Positions 1 through 12,108 of a stretch of 64,000 nt of DNA are shown here, piece by piece. The notes under the pieces were generated by a model. That model did no database searches and was not told where the DNA came from. It saw only the letters and a program-made list of their open reading frames with translations. The number at the start of each line of letters is the position of its first letter. Within the stretch, counting starts at the first letter, position 1. This stretch comes from Scytalidium lignicola (Eukaryota > Ascomycota > Leotiomycetes), in contig NCSJ02000055.1 of the NCBI GenBank assembly GCA_002812745.2, forward strand, positions 62,001 through 126,000, read 5' to 3'. Position numbers and translations under genes: made by a program.

Positions 1-1
1 G

Positions 2-2137
2 GCTAATTCAAAAACGGATGAAGAGATCCAAAACAGAAGAGCTGCTGAAGATCGTCTTGCTGAAGTTCAAAGACTGCTACGTATATCCTCAGAAGAAGAA
101 GTTCGACTACGTGAAACTGTTGATGAGAAGGATAGCAAGATCAAACAGATTATAGATGAGAGAGACCAGAAGGTAAGGAGCGTCGAGGAATCACGGGCCA
201 AGACCATGATGCGGATCACCATGCTGGAGGCCGTCCAAGACAATGCAACAAAAGGACAATCAGATCTATCCAACAGACTTAGCATATCCGAGAACGAACT
301 ACGTGAAGCCCGGAAAGAAGTCCAGCGATGGCAGATGGAAGCCGAGAAAGCGTCGGAGAAGGCCAAGAGGCATATTGATGATGCGGAACATGCCAATGAG
401 ACCAACAAGCAATTGCGCAGGGCGATCGAAAGCTTGAGACTTCAGATGGAGGAAAGTATCCGAGTCCGCGAAGGAATGAGAGGGAAATTTAACGATTTGC
501 AGGAGGATATGGCCAAAGCAGCCCGCGAAATTTCCCAGGAGAACGCCCACCGTGCCAAAAAGGAGCAGGAGTTAATTGCCCGACAAGAAGTCCTCGACGC
601 CAGGTTACAAGCAGAAGCGCGCACACGAGAACGACTTGAGAGGGAAATTGAGAGGCTAGAAGGTGGGGAGAAGGAAGGCATGCGCGCAGTCAGCGAATGC
701 AAGAAATTAGAGGCTGTTATTACCGAACTCAAAGCTGAAAGTCACCAAGCACAAAAGGACGCCATGCGTTACAAACGAGATTTCGAAGAAGCACGTGAAT
801 CAGGTGCACGAGAAGTCCAACGTACAAAACAATATATGCAAGCAGAAATCGAGTCAACCATGAACGAAGTCAACGAGAGTAGGGATGATATGGAAAAGGA
901 GATTTCTCGACTTCGAGGAGAACTAGACCAGGTGAGGCTCGATGCCGATACGGCGAGAGAAAAGCACGATATGTTTTTGGAAGAAGCAAATGCTTCAAAG
1001 CGCATGCTGGTAGAAGAACTCAAGCGCAAACATGCAGATCGAATTGAAGATATGCAAACGCAACATGAGCGACAACTCAGCAATGCAATTGAAGATGCAC
1101 AACGATCTGAACAGCATCTTCTAGAACGACTAAGCCTCTCGACCGCCAAGACCGAACATCTCCAAGATAAGGTATCACATCTAGGGGAGAAGCTTCAAAT
1201 TGCCCAAGCTGCAGCAAATGCAGCCGCCAAAGCAGCACGGTCTGTGAGTGTGTCTTCGTCACATCACGACGCACCATATAGGCCTGTTATCAGCAACCGC
1301 GATCTTCCAGAGAAGATCTCTCCCCAGGCTCTCCGAGAGTCTATTATGGTCCTTCAAGACCAACTGCAAGACCGTGAACAAACAATCGAGAAGCTTGAGC
1401 AGCAGCTTTCGACCGTTGATCTCGATGCTCCCAATAAGGTTTCCAAGCGTGATGACGAGATCATGTGGTTACGTGAGCTGCTAGCTGTTCGCAAGAGTGA
1501 TTTGCAAGATATTATCGATATCTTGTCCACCGATGAATATGATCCAAACGCTGTCAAGGACGCAGCCATACGGCTGAAGGCCAATCTTCAAATGGAGGAG
1601 CAGGAACGTGAGAGGGCCATGAATGGCGGCTCTTCTCTCAGTCTTCCTAATATTGCTGCCAGCCTAAGGGACGCTGCTACTCCAAGAGTAGCTCAAGCTG
1701 TAGGTCCATTAGCTGCAGCTTGGGGAAGTTGGCGGAAGTCTCGAGAGCCAACTGTATCGGAGACAAGCGGAAATGGCTCAACTCCATCGAAGAGCGGACC
1801 TGGAGCACAAAGCTTCTTGTCCGGCCTTCTTACTCCACCAGCGTCATCTCTTCGGCAGACTCCGCCTTCCACGCAGCCAACAGCATTTGGAAACACTGGA
1901 CAGCGGTTTACTGCTCAACAGCAAGCCAACCGAACACAAGTTCTATCGTCCAGGCGGCAGGAGAAAATGCCTGTCCGCAGTAGCCCAAGGCGCGGGCCGC
2001 CATCAACACCACCAATGATGCGGAAGAGCAGCTATGACACTGATGCGCGGGCTGAGAATTTCAGCGATGCTGGATTCTATGATGATGATGAAAGTACGGT
2101 GGATGATAATATATATGGAGCCAATTTCGGCCAATAA
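2..2137 (+). CDS. Large coiled-coil protein, C-terminal part (5' end outside window)
   Basis: The frame is open from base 2 with no start needed, so the N-terminus lies upstream of the window; 711 residues are visible before the TAA at 2135. Roughly the first 340 visible residues are almost continuous heptad coiled coil rich in E, K, R and Q. An Ala/Ser-rich hinge (encoded near 1200-1260) and a second coiled segment follow. A more ordered block around 1440-1620 contains IMWLRELLAVRKSDLQDI. The tail is Ser/Pro/Gln-rich and ends in an acidic stretch. The architecture resembles fungal proteins annotated loosely as myosin-heavy-chain-like or M-protein-repeat proteins; no motor domain is visible here, so the label would come only from coiled-coil similarity. 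A tether or scaffold role is inference. The gene converges on RSR1. Confidence 0.85.
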   Translation, partial: ANSKTDEEIQNRRAAEDRLAEVQRLLRISSEEEVRLRETVDEKDSKIKQIIDERDQKVRSVEESRAKTMMRITMLEAVQDNATKGQSDLSNRLSISENELREARKEVQRWQMEAEKASEKAKRHIDDAEHANETNKQLRRAIESLRLQMEESIRVREGMRGKFNDLQEDMAKAAREISQENAHRAKKEQELIARQEVLDARLQAEARTRERLEREIERLEGGEKEGMRAVSECKKLEAVITELKAESHQAQKDAMRYKRDFEEARESGAREVQRTKQYMQAEIESTMNEVNESRDDMEKEISRLRGELDQVRLDADTAREKHDMFLEEANASKRMLVEELKRKHADRIEDMQTQHERQLSNAIEDAQRSEQHLLERLSLSTAKTEHLQDKVSHLGEKLQIAQAAANAAAKAARSVSVSSSHHDAPYRPVISNRDLPEKISPQALRESIMVLQDQLQDREQTIEKLEQQLSTVDLDAPNKVSKRDDEIMWLRELLAVRKSDLQDIIDILSTDEYDPNAVKDAAIRLKANLQMEEQERERAMNGGSSLSLPNIAASLRDAATPRVAQAVGPLAAAWGSWRKSREPTVSETSGNGSTPSKSGPGAQSFLSGLLTPPASSLRQTPPSTQPTAFGNTGQRFTAQQQANRTQVLSSRRQEKMPVRSSPRRGPPSTPPMMRKSSYDTDARAENFSDAGFYDDDESTVDDNIYGANFGQ

Positions 2138-2836
2138 ACCCCCACCCTCCCCTTTCTTCTTTCCTTTGTCAAATAATTATTTTTTTTCCTTTTGTTTTGA
2201 GTTTTGCGATTCCCGGATGTTAACTTATTATATACTTTTCCTGTTATAATTTAATTAGCTAGACTGATACCCTACACTGTCCATGAGTCGCAGATTGTTC
2301 AATATTTTGNTTTTTTTATTATCTTATTTCATTTGTCAACAAAAACACCACTTTTAGGTATAGTCGTTTAGTGTCTACTCTATAGTCACCATCTATCTAT
2401 CGAATTGAATAGGAAAATTCTCTAACATGAAACACCGAGTTCATATTCTTAATATGCTTCATAATGGGAAGTAAATATTCTTTTCCAGCCTCGTTGATAT
2501 ATACATACACTGTGACTTCTTTCTTTGTCCATGTCATTATCTGCCATAAAATATATATATCTCCTCTAATTTGTAGAAGCGTACAAGCCTAAAAACTGTC
2601 AGATCCCGTACTCTTCCCTCCTAAGTAAAAAATCCAAGCGCTGTATTTAACAGTCTACTCTGTGGCGGACTGTAAACATGAAAAGAGTGTTAAATTCTCA
2701 TCTCAGATGCATAATAACCAACGCGGAGTCGCCCCTTTTTCCTTTTTCTCCACGACTCTTTGCTGCCTCTAAACAATGCTCATAAACTTTTATTGTTTTG
2801 ATAAACAGGTAAAACAACACCCCTAGTTCACAACAG
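2138..2836. other. Intergenic, convergent 3' regions
   Basis: About 700 bases between two converging genes. AT-rich, with T-rich tracts just after the coiled-coil stop and one N at 2310 beside a T run. No coding or RNA gene signal seen. Confidence 0.6.
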
Positions 2837-4127
2837 TTACAATATCGTACACCGATTTGCATCCCTGCGTCGCTTTCTATGCTTTGTGGGTTTCCGTTCC
2901 CTCCGGCTGGCTAATATTTCTTCTTCGATACTCGGTGGCCTTGTACTATCTTTTCGAATGATTTGTCTGCACAGGTCTATGAAGACCTCGTCGACGTTTG
3001 CTTTTAGAATCAGATTAGCTTTGGGTCCTTTTTTTCCCTTCCTTTTTTCCTTTTCTTTCTTCCTTCTCTAACTCCTTCCTTGCTCGCTCTTTTTCAGGGG
3101 AAAGACTTTTACTTACCACGGCGCCTGGCAGAAGTCTCGTAATACGGTGCGTTCCCCCAGCTCTGCGATACGGCAAAGGCTTTGGCCCTGGATACGACTC
3201 GGTCCTCTTCGAGATCTGATTTGTTCCCCACGATGACAATGGGGACGTTCTCATCGTCCTTGATACGGATGATTTGCTCTCTGAGCTCCGTCAATTCCAT
3301 GAGACTGCTCTGACTGGTGATGGAGAAGACCAAAAGAAATCCTTGGCCGGTTTTCATGTATAATTCTCTATTTGAATTCAAAAAACAAAGATTTAGTAAA
3401 GGCTATCACATAAATCGGCCCACATGCTTGCATCTAGAGTGNAAAAAAGGTCATACCTCATTGCCGCTTTTCAATAAACGTTAGCATACTTTGTCATATA
3501 GAAGATTAAGGAGGTTGGACCTACTAAACTGTTCCGTTCCCGCGGTATCTAAACTATAAAGATTTAGGTCCCGAGTCGCTTTTTTTTCTCTTTTCTTTGT
3601 CNTTTTTTGACCAAATCTATACTCACATCTCTAGCATACATTGACGGCCCTATGTACAGGTACGTTAATTTAACTGTTCGGTATGTATCACGTGATTTTA
3701 AAATAAAAATAAAAATTATAACTTACATCCACTTGAATCTGCTTCCTGTATGAGTCCTCAATCGTAGGATCATAACTTTCAATCCAGATATTTTGAACGA
3801 ATTGAGCTGTGGTTCTCGTGAGCCAAGTTGGTTCTCCTAATCGGGTGTGTCCAAGGGGTTGTTTGCCTTACCTGTAAGGCAGCTCTTGCCAACTCCACCT
3901 AAAAATTTCAAGAGGATGGTGAGCCGAGTGTGACGAGCGTGAGGGGGAGGGACGAGATGAACGGGAGGAATGGGCTCATTGAACAAGCCGAAGCTGCAAC
4001 GCACCTGCGCCCATCACGACAATGTGATAATCCCTTTAGGCGCCAATTAGCATTTTCGCGCAAACCTCCGAGGGTTTTCATTTCTTGGGGAAGCTTCAAA
4101 CCTTTGCTGGCCTCTCGACGCCATCAT
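2837..4127 (-). CDS. RSR1: Ras-family small GTPase RSR1/BUD1 (Krev-1/Rap-like)
   Basis: Nine exons on the minus strand: 4127-4102, 4033-4005, 3898-3872, 3806-3727, 3649-3627, 3553-3525, 3466-3457, 3367-3117 and 3000-2837, giving 212 residues. All joins keep phase. G-box motifs appear in order: GAGGVGKS (residues 17-24), effector [21 protein letters not shown] and ETSA. The protein ends in a basic stretch (KHRKRRR) and the CaaX box CTIL, whose final Leu suggests geranylgeranylation and membrane attachment. RSR1 proteins direct bud-site choice and polarity in yeasts, and Krev-1 affects morphology in filamentous fungi. The 10-base exon 3466-3457 and the 23- and 29-base exons are unusually short. 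The start is the first of two adjacent ATGs; the second is equally possible. Confidence 0.93.
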
Positions 4128-4643
4128 GACTGACTGCTACTCTGCTCCTGTCGGGTGCGTCTCAGGGAAACTGCTGAAGCCGAACCCCACAGCTACCGGT
4201 ACCTCAACTAAGAATTTCGGAGGGGGAGAAAATGAAACCGATTGAGAAACGAGCCGAAATTGGGGTCCTTAATTCTAATGGCCTGGGTCGAAATTCGGGA
4301 TCGCACGAGATCCAGTTGAACATGAATTTGAATTGGGCTCGGTATTTCAAAAGATCAAAAGGCAACCCAAAAGCAAAAGCCCTGGTTGGATAGAGAGATG
4401 AAAAAGGGAGAAGAAGTTGGGGCTTCTGGCGGGTTGAGTACAGTAACAACGGAGGGTGTGTTGTGTTTCCGATCCGGCGGCGTGTGTGCGATGTCTCGTG
4501 CGTTTTTCCTTTTTGGATTCTTCTTCTTTCTTCTTTCTTTTCAATGGAGGCCGATTTCAGGGAAGAGGGAGGCCATGGGACACATATGGCAGCAAAAACC
4601 ACGTTTCAAGAAAGTTGGTCGGGGGAGAGTCAAAAACGCCGCC

Positions 4644-4690
4644 CAGGTCCAGGTCCAGGTCCAAGTCGAATCGAGTCAAGTTGAGTCGAG
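4644..4690. repeat. Imperfect short tandem repeat
   Basis: GGTCCA-type hexamers in tandem followed by degenerate GAGTC/GAATC units. Seen directly. No function evident. Confidence 0.7.
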
Positions 4691-5755
4691 TCCGGGGAAT
4701 GGCCGTCTTCTTCCTCTGCTCTCTTCAATCACGGAATCGCATTGCTCTCGTGAAAGGTGTTGTTGGGAGTATTCAGCCTTTCTGTTCTGTTTCAACCAGG
4801 CGTCTACGCTTGCAACGAGAATGTTTTGTTTCCAAAGAGGATCAAAACAGTTTGAGATTTAAAACACACAGACCAAAAAAAAAGGTACAAACGGAGAAAG
4901 GAAGAAGCGACGTCTGGATGCAGCGAGCGAGTCGCGCGCGNAAAAAAAAGGGATTGTCGGATCCTCGCACCCCTTCTGGCCCCCTCCCTTCTCATAAATA
5001 ATCAAACTCGCTGGTTCCCCAGAAGCCCGGATTCGAGCAAGCAGGAAAATGGAACACCACCCCCTCTCCCCCCTTCTCTCTCTTTCTCTCTTCGTCCAAT
5101 CTCGCAGCTGCTTGGAACCAAACTCCAGCCAAAAGGTTTCCTCTGCGCCTACAGGCCAATCGCGGGCAGTGCCGTTTGCAATCAGAAAACGGCCCAGCGA
5201 GCAGCAAAACCTGTGGCAGCCAAGAGCAGAAAAAAGGTACTGGACTGGGCCGCGGGGCTTGGTGGGAATCCGCCGGGCCCGGTTGGCTGACACAGTCCTG
5301 TCCAGAAGTACTGTCCAAGTATTAATTACCACGGTTCCTGGATCCTGAGGCCAATCAGGCTAACTTACACCCTTTCTCTCTCTAGAGGCCCCCCTAAAAT
5401 GCCACGAAAATGCCACGAAATGCCACGGGTCAGCACTACCCAATGCCCCCTTGCACTCCCAACCCCCCCCCCTGGAAAGCCTATCGCTGGGCTTCCCACG
5501 ATCCCTTCCCAGGACGTGAAATCGGGTCGCTTCCGGACATCGCTTCCAGACGCTCGGCACGGCACTAAATACGACGCAGAATGGGCAGCTTGGATGGTAA
5601 CTGGCCTGGCGCCTTGTCCTCTTGCTTTTTCCCTTTTCCTTTTGGATGATTACTGCTGACGGGATCCACGGACTACTACCTCAACCATGTGAGTTGAGTT
5701 GAGGTGGAGTCCAACTTCCTCCGTAACCCATACTATGCTTGTACCGGTATGTTTA

Positions 5756-5775
5756 TCTGTCTGTCTGTCTGTCTG
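5756..5775. repeat. TCTG microsatellite
   Basis: Five perfect TCTG units, followed by a GT-rich stretch. Confidence 0.9.
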
Positions 5776-6069
5776 TTGTGGTTGTGTCTGTGTTTATGTC
5801 TGTGTCTGTCACTGTCACCGTCAATCTGTGTGTACGGTATATGTGCCTGTGCTATGGGCAAGGGCAAGACTTAATAATAACACGAGGCACGTTACAGCAC
5901 AGCACAAGTACGTCTGTACTGTAATTAATTAACACATGGTTCACAAAAAAATGCTGCTCTAGTTCCACAGTCCACCACCATCCCAGCCATCTTGATGACA
6001 CCACAGACGCGATCGAACTTGGCTAACTGCGGCAGCTTTCCGTGTCTGCGTCTGGATCTCAATTGCGGT

Positions 6070-6087
6070 GGCGATGGCGATGGCGAT
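6070..6087. repeat. GGCGAT hexanucleotide repeat
   Basis: Three perfect GGCGAT units followed by degenerate copies (GACAATGGCAAT). Confidence 0.85.
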
Positions 6088-7537
6088 GACAATGGCAATG
6101 TCAGGCATGCCAGCTGCATCACTGTTGGTACGTACGTACAGTACAAGTACCTGTGTGTCCGTCATTGCTCATTCCAGTACCAGTAACTAATTATTCATCC
6201 TCTCCTCTACTTCTGCCGATCTTCAACAGTTTTCCCTTGTACTGTATTGTGAAACACTTGAAATAATGCTAATTAGCAATGACCATTCCAGGACCACGGA
6301 GTTCTGCATCTCCATATACTTACTGTGCATAGTTAAGTAAAATNAAAAAAAAGGCACAGAGTATTTATTTCCGGCTATTCCCATCGGCTTTTTTGTGTAA
6401 GCACCACCAAGCACAGATCATTTTTCAATCCTAAAAGGATCGTCGCGATTTGCAAAATTGCAACTCTGTGGAAATATAATTATATGACAGGTCGCAACGC
6501 CATAGCTGGGTTTAATATTACACCGAGAAAGAAAGATTAGGAGGGAAAAAAAAGGAAAGGGTTACAAGATTAGAGTGAAACAGTAAAATGGTAGGCTATC
6601 TAATTAATTACAATGGAGACCTAAAATATCTAGTCTTGTCTTCTCTTTTGAGTTATATATTATTTCTTTTCCAATAATTGAAAAAAATCCAATTATCTAG
6701 TTATCGAATTTAGCGCTTCTGTAGCAACNAAAAAAATATATTTTAAAAAAAAACACNAAAAAAGTACATAAAGCGTAAACTCATTGCAACAAGACACAGA
6801 TACTAGATTATACGTACTGTACAAGGAGCGATTCCTAGAAATATAACGTGACAAAAAAAACCCCGAAAACGTGCACAGCACTTCCAATCTTACATATCTC
6901 TATACAAAGATCGAATCTACGGTGAAGGTGACGACCAGACTTAGAACAAGAGTCTTGCAAATATTCCCCCCTCGAAAAGTCAACTATACATTAATGGTTG
7001 TCTCACAACGGCAAAGGACATGACTTAGCAAGCACTTCTACAAGTCAATTGTACATAGCCGTAGACTTCAAATCTTAACGTATATTGTACCCTCCTAATG
7101 AGGCAGGTAGGTTGGCAGGCATGATAACCAGAGAGTATCTAAACCCTGTGCTTGTAGCTTACAATAGCTCGGTATTCAAACAATGATTCATAAACACAAA
7201 AAGGCAGAATACCTCCATAATAAAAAGCTACAAACATAATATAAAGACAACAAACACAAGAGTTCGAATAATAAGTAAGTAGCAAAGGTATTTTTTTTGC
7301 CATGCCATACCATACCATACCAAGGCGCCGTTTTCTTTGCATGCAATTATTTTATATCACAAAGCGTCGTAGTCATTGGACTGTGTGATTTTGTGTCCGA
7401 CCTTTTGACTTTTTCTTCCTCCAGCTCTCATCAATACACACTCGCCCACGTAATAACCAATCCCCTGTCGAGACCAGAGGTCTGGTGATTGATTAAAGGT
7501 GATGTTGATAGTCCCTGCGACGTCAAGACTCCATGTA

Positions 7538-9313
7538 TCACCTCTTATCCTTCCCAGAACTTGAGCCATTTTTCCTACTTTTCGCATTGTCTTCCTCTAA
7601 GAGCAATGTGAGTTGGCTCTTGCTTTTACCCAGAGGGCCGGCAAACGTGGGTTTCGGAGCGGTTCTATCCGCGAGAGGTGGTACAGGCCTCTTGGAAAAC
7701 ATCTCAGCATGCCTAGGCTGCTCTAGATCTCTTTCTTTTCCCTTATTCAAAGCCTCAGCAGTTCGTCTTCCAGTATGACCTACAGTAGCCTGCTGGGCAC
7801 TCTGTCCAGATGACTCTGCTGGTGCAGGAGATAGAGTTACTGCACTCTTAGTTGCACGTATAGAAGGCCGCCCAGCAGCCACGTTTTGAATACCACGGTC
7901 TCCATCAGACATCTGACGGTGAGGATGCCGCACAGTCAGTCCATGTGTGGTGCTTGGTAATGGTTTCGTATCTCGCTCCAAACCCTCTTGCATTGTATTA
8001 TCAGGACCATGAGCTCCCTCTGAAACAATACCTCGTGATTGGAGGCCTGCTGTCAACTGAGATTTCACTGCGCTGGAGTTATTATTGCGCGCAGATTCCA
8101 TTTGCGAGCGCTTCGACCGGTCCTCGACGAGTTGATCATGGGGAGATACCTCCACCCATCCTTCCTCCTCCTCAATTGCCTGTGATTCTTGAATACGCCC
8201 GGTTTGCGGATGTCGCTTAGTAACGGCATCAATTCCAGGGTTGCGCTTTCCCACTGAAGGTCCCATCCCACTTGAGCGTCTTGACGAAGATGATGGAACA
8301 TCATCTTGAACACGGGACGATGCTGGCTTCCGTCGAGTTGCTGCAGAAAGCTCTGCAAAATTAGGCGGACTCCGTCCTGCTGAGGAGAGATCGGTATCTA
8401 AATGCGGTGCTTCGGAAGGTCTCGTTGAGCTGTCGGTGGACGAATGAGAATTCTGCGAACCTTGACGACGCATAATTACAGGTCGTTTCTTACTTGCTGT
8501 AGTCGATGCGACAGTTACTTGACCTTTCTTTTTATTTGATTTCGTAGATGATCGCTTCCTCTCTGGATGAGCTACATTCTGAGGAGAATGGGGTCGTGCT
8601 ACTACGTGAGAGCTGGGGCTATGTGATGAACTTGGCTCTGGCTCATCCTGTGATTCATGAGGAGATATGAATCGGGCAGTTGGTCTTGGACCACTCGAAG
8701 AGGGGCCTCTTGATTTTTTTAATATAGGATGAGGAGATGGAGCGGGGCCTTTGGAGGCTATAGATGATGATGCTGTACTCCGTCTAGTCGGCGAAGTCAG
8801 TTGTAGAGTGGTCGAGCTCGAGGATCCCGGCCCATGACGGAAGGTGCTCTGCTGGTCCAAAATTTAGTAACGGTCTTTAATTTTAATTTATATATATATA
8901 TTTTGGAGCCAATACGAGGAGATGGTGCATACCAGAGATGAGCCTCCTTCATCACGATTTGGAGGGCCTCGCAATGGCATGAATGTCTCGCCATCGGATA
9001 TGTGAGCAAACAGCCTCGCAACTGTGGCGCCCTTCAACGACCGTTGTCGACTGCCCCATATCCGCCACCAATAGTTCTCTAGGCGTTCTGCTGTAGGATC
9101 CAGTAGTCTTCGTTGCGTGGTCGTGTAGACTATTTAAAAAAAGAAGTGTGTCAGCCCTCGATTGCCGCGGAGTCAAGTCGCTTTGTATTAAAAGCTACCT
9201 TTCCAGAACTTGGCAATATCTGTGAGTTCTAATGGCTCTTGATTAATCTTTTCAATGCTAAGATTCAACCCCGGGGAGTTAACCACGATTCCTTTGGGTA
9301 GTATCAGTGACAT
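7538..9313 (-). CDS. DUF1752 (GATA_AreA-like) / DUF3295-type regulatory protein
   Basis: Three exons, 9313-9199, 9129-8933 and 8851-7538, encode 541 residues. The N-terminus carries the short aromatic motif of the DUF1752 family: FWK-VYTT, then AERLENYWWRIWGS (residues about 36-65). That family is found in fungal nitrogen-regulation proteins next to, but distinct from, the GATA zinc finger; no zinc finger is present here. The middle is very rich in Ser, Pro and Arg and looks disordered. The C-terminus has RPVPPLADRTAPKPTF and GKSKSQLTLLLEEDN, resembling the DUF3295 end found with DUF1752 in fungal homologues. A nuclear regulatory role is inferred from family membership. The last acceptor has two possible AGs three bases apart (exon start 8851 or 8848). 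A further C-terminal exon after KDKR cannot be excluded. Confidence 0.82.
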
Positions 9314-11074
9314 TGTTGTTCCAGGAGAAGAGCTATCGGACCCGAGACGCCAGGATAGCTAACTGACCACAGCTCTTCGAGGCAGGCAAACAAGCCCACC
9401 TCGACAGCTGCGCCAGCAGCTTGGAAGAGCAAATAATCAAAACAACCTCATTCAAAAGCAGTCAAGTATTTTCTTTTCTTTCCCTTTTTTATATTTTAAT
9501 GCTCTTGCGGCGGTCGACGGGATTTCGTATCTTTAATTCGGAGGGCTTTGTCGCCGTAATTCTCCCACCTTTTTTTTTTCAGGAAAAAAAGGACGCAAAG
9601 AATCCTGCTCACATCCAAATTGCTCTTGAGATGCCCTAATTAATCAATCTAGTACCGCGGCAAAGTGGTTGAAAGCCGAGAAGGAAGGAGCAGGGTTATG
9701 CCTTTTTCCACCACAGGTCTCTCGGTTCCAGAAAACGCGGGGCAAAAAAGGAAAAACTGCACGCCGACGCTGACAGACGAGACAACTGTAGCGGTATAGC
9801 GGTATAGAGATTCGACCTTGAGTCAGGTGCGCTTCAGCAAAGATGTATTTATCGTAGGCGTCTAAAAGTAGAGCTGACGTTTAAGTGGACAAGTGAGTTG
9901 CAAAAAGGCGGTCGAGAATATTAAGAGAGCGTTGGTTTTCGCGGGCTGAGACACAGCTACAGTACAACAAGTGCGTGGACCCGTGGACCGGGTGAGGTAG
10001 CGCAATAATGGGACCCGTGGGTGAGTAACTGGAATAATGCGATGTCAGTGAATGGAAGCGTACAGCTATTCCAAGGCCGGGCTGGTTTGATTGGAAAGTA
10101 GAAGTAGAAGAAGGGCAGCTGGGAAAATGGAGTAGAAGAGGAATTGGGTCTAAGACCCAAGAGGAGAGAGTCTGTAGCAGAGGGAAGGAAGAGAGGTACG
10201 GGACATACAGAGAGAGGCATAGGGTACGAAGGCCAAGCTGGATGCCCACCACGACGAGAAGCTTTTTCCAAACGGGGGGCGCGTGGCAGTGCGGCGGCAC
10301 GGTATTATGATTAAGCTGGATTATTATTAGGGTTTTTGCTCTTGCGTTGTACCCATGGTGCCTGGAAGGCGTGCTTGTGGGTGGGGAGAGGAGTCGTGTT
10401 CTAGGTGAGCAATAGGAAGGCGGTCGTGAGAGGAGAGAAGAGAGATAGAGAGAACGAGACTACGGTAGTGAGTGACATAGAGTGAGTAGCCGTGGTAGCG
10501 TTAGTGAGGGGCCACTGGACCAGGTACGAGCGACTTTTCTTTGCCATGCGTGTGCCATGGTGGTTGCTGCTGTACTGTGTAGATTCCAGACCCGGAGCTA
10601 AGTGTGAAGGCTTTCGCTTGGGGTGAGTCGTGGCCATGAGGCCGCACGCGACTCGTCTGAATTTTGCTTTTGCTTCTGCTTTTACTGTCCTTTGCCCTGC
10701 TTCCAGCGAATGGATTTCGGATTTCTCTGCTGGCCGAGATCTCGACTCGATCCCCAGGCGGTCAAGCAAGCATCTGGAGTTAACGTCCGTTGGGCGAGGA
10801 GTTAAGCTGTGGTGAACGGTCACTTTGGGCAGAGAGGCAATTAATCAAGTCCAAACCCAGTCCATCACTTGATCAACGAGCTTCTCTGGACTGGAGCTGG
10901 GCAACGCCACAACATCCACCATCATCCATGCGCGAAGCTGGCTTAATACAGTACTCAATCAATAGGTTCCTTTCCTGTTGAAGTACGCTGTTTTCTGCCT
11001 ATAGGAGTCTCTTTACACTAAGAACTCGTAGGAAGAGGACCTTTCGTCTATTTCTGCAATAGTGATCTCTCTAC

Positions 11075-11105
11075 CTCGCTCTCGCTCTCGCTCTCTCTCT
11101 CTCTC
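11075..11105. repeat. CT-rich microsatellite
   Basis: CTCGCTCTCG units running into perfect CT dinucleotides, ending at an N (11106) and a T run. Confidence 0.85.
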
Positions 11106-11796
11106 NTTTTTTTTGGCTTCCTTTTCTCCCGAGTCATCTGCTCAAAATCTAGATAGACGGTGACTTATTGTCCTGTACCTGCGCTCAAGGCCGCTCGCAG
11201 GAATTATGGAGATACGGCCACAGAGCACGACAAGCACGAAGGACACAAGACATACCCTCACAAAAAGAAAGAACTTGCCGATCGCGTCAAACTCTCTTCG
11301 ACCATGTCACACCTTTTTGGCGCCGGAATGCCCATCCTGCAACCGTCCAATGATCCCGAAGCCTTCTAGAACGTTGCCCTGCGGTGTGCGACGGTGAAGG
11401 GCTGGCCGATCGTGACGGACATCCCGACAACAACAGCACCATTACAGTACTGCCACCCTAGAAAGGAAGATATGTACAGTACACGTACGGGCACACACAG
11501 GTTTTTTTTTTTTTGTGATAATATTTTTATTCTTGCTTTTTCTTTCTTCTTCCTCTTCCCCCCACGCAACTGGCATCCACTACCCACCTTCCATCTTGGC
11601 TGCCCGAGAAACCCACGGTGAGAAAGTGCATATTACTACTGTACTATACTTGGGTTGGGGTGCTGCAAACATGCAACTGCAACTGCAACCTGTAACTGCA
11701 AGGGCCGTTAATTGCTGATGGCAGTTTTCCCCATCTCGCGCACACATCTGCCACTTGCAGCAGGAAGGTAATCCTGTGTGTAAGGTGTAAGGGGGT

Positions 11797-11830
11797 GGAA
11801 CGGGTGGAACTCGTGGAACTCAGGGTGGGA
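11797..11830. repeat. GTGGAAC short repeats
   Basis: Three spaced GTGGAAC units in a G-rich stretch. Seen directly; no function evident. Confidence 0.6.
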
Positions 11831-12088
11831 CAAATGACATGTGCCGGAGCAACAACCACGCGCACGTAAGCGCAAGGACCCGGATCTGGGTTCAGATAAG
11901 GTCCCCTCAGGGCCTGCTCGAAGCAGTCAAGGGCGTAAAAAAGCTTGACCGTCACCCTTTCTCCGCCCCTACCCCCCATTCTTTTTCCCATCCCGTGCAC
12001 GCCGTTTCGACCATCCGTGCTTTTTTTTTTTCTCCAACCGAATTTGTATTTGCTGCTGCAACAATAATCACTCCTGCCAAGCCCCTTN

Positions 12089-12108
12089 GTTTGTGTGTGT
12101 GTGTGTGT
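12089..12108. repeat. GT microsatellite
   Basis: GT dinucleotide run directly after the N at 12088; its true length is uncertain. Confidence 0.85.

Larger units (their letters stand above)
4128..7537. other. Long gene-free interval upstream of RSR1
   Basis: 3.4 kb without a supportable gene. It should hold the RSR1 promoter: 4386-4430 is purine-rich on the plus strand, so CT-rich on the RSR1 strand. CT-rich plus-strand blocks (about 4500-4550, 5055-5100 and 5610-5645) look like fungal promoter tracts but no plus-strand gene follows. Simple repeats lie at 4644-4690, 5756-5775 and 6070-6087. Ns at 4941, 6344, 6729 and 6757 each abut poly-A. Open frames here have no domain character. Confidence 0.55.

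Noticed and set aside
4456..5001. 181-codon plus-strand open frame
   Set aside because: Low-complexity, spans an N and a tandem repeat, and lies in promoter-like sequence; no domain pattern.
9881..10300. 139-codon minus-strand open frame
   Set aside because: Ser/Pro/Leu composition comes from CT-rich sequence upstream of the DUF1752 gene; no conserved motif.
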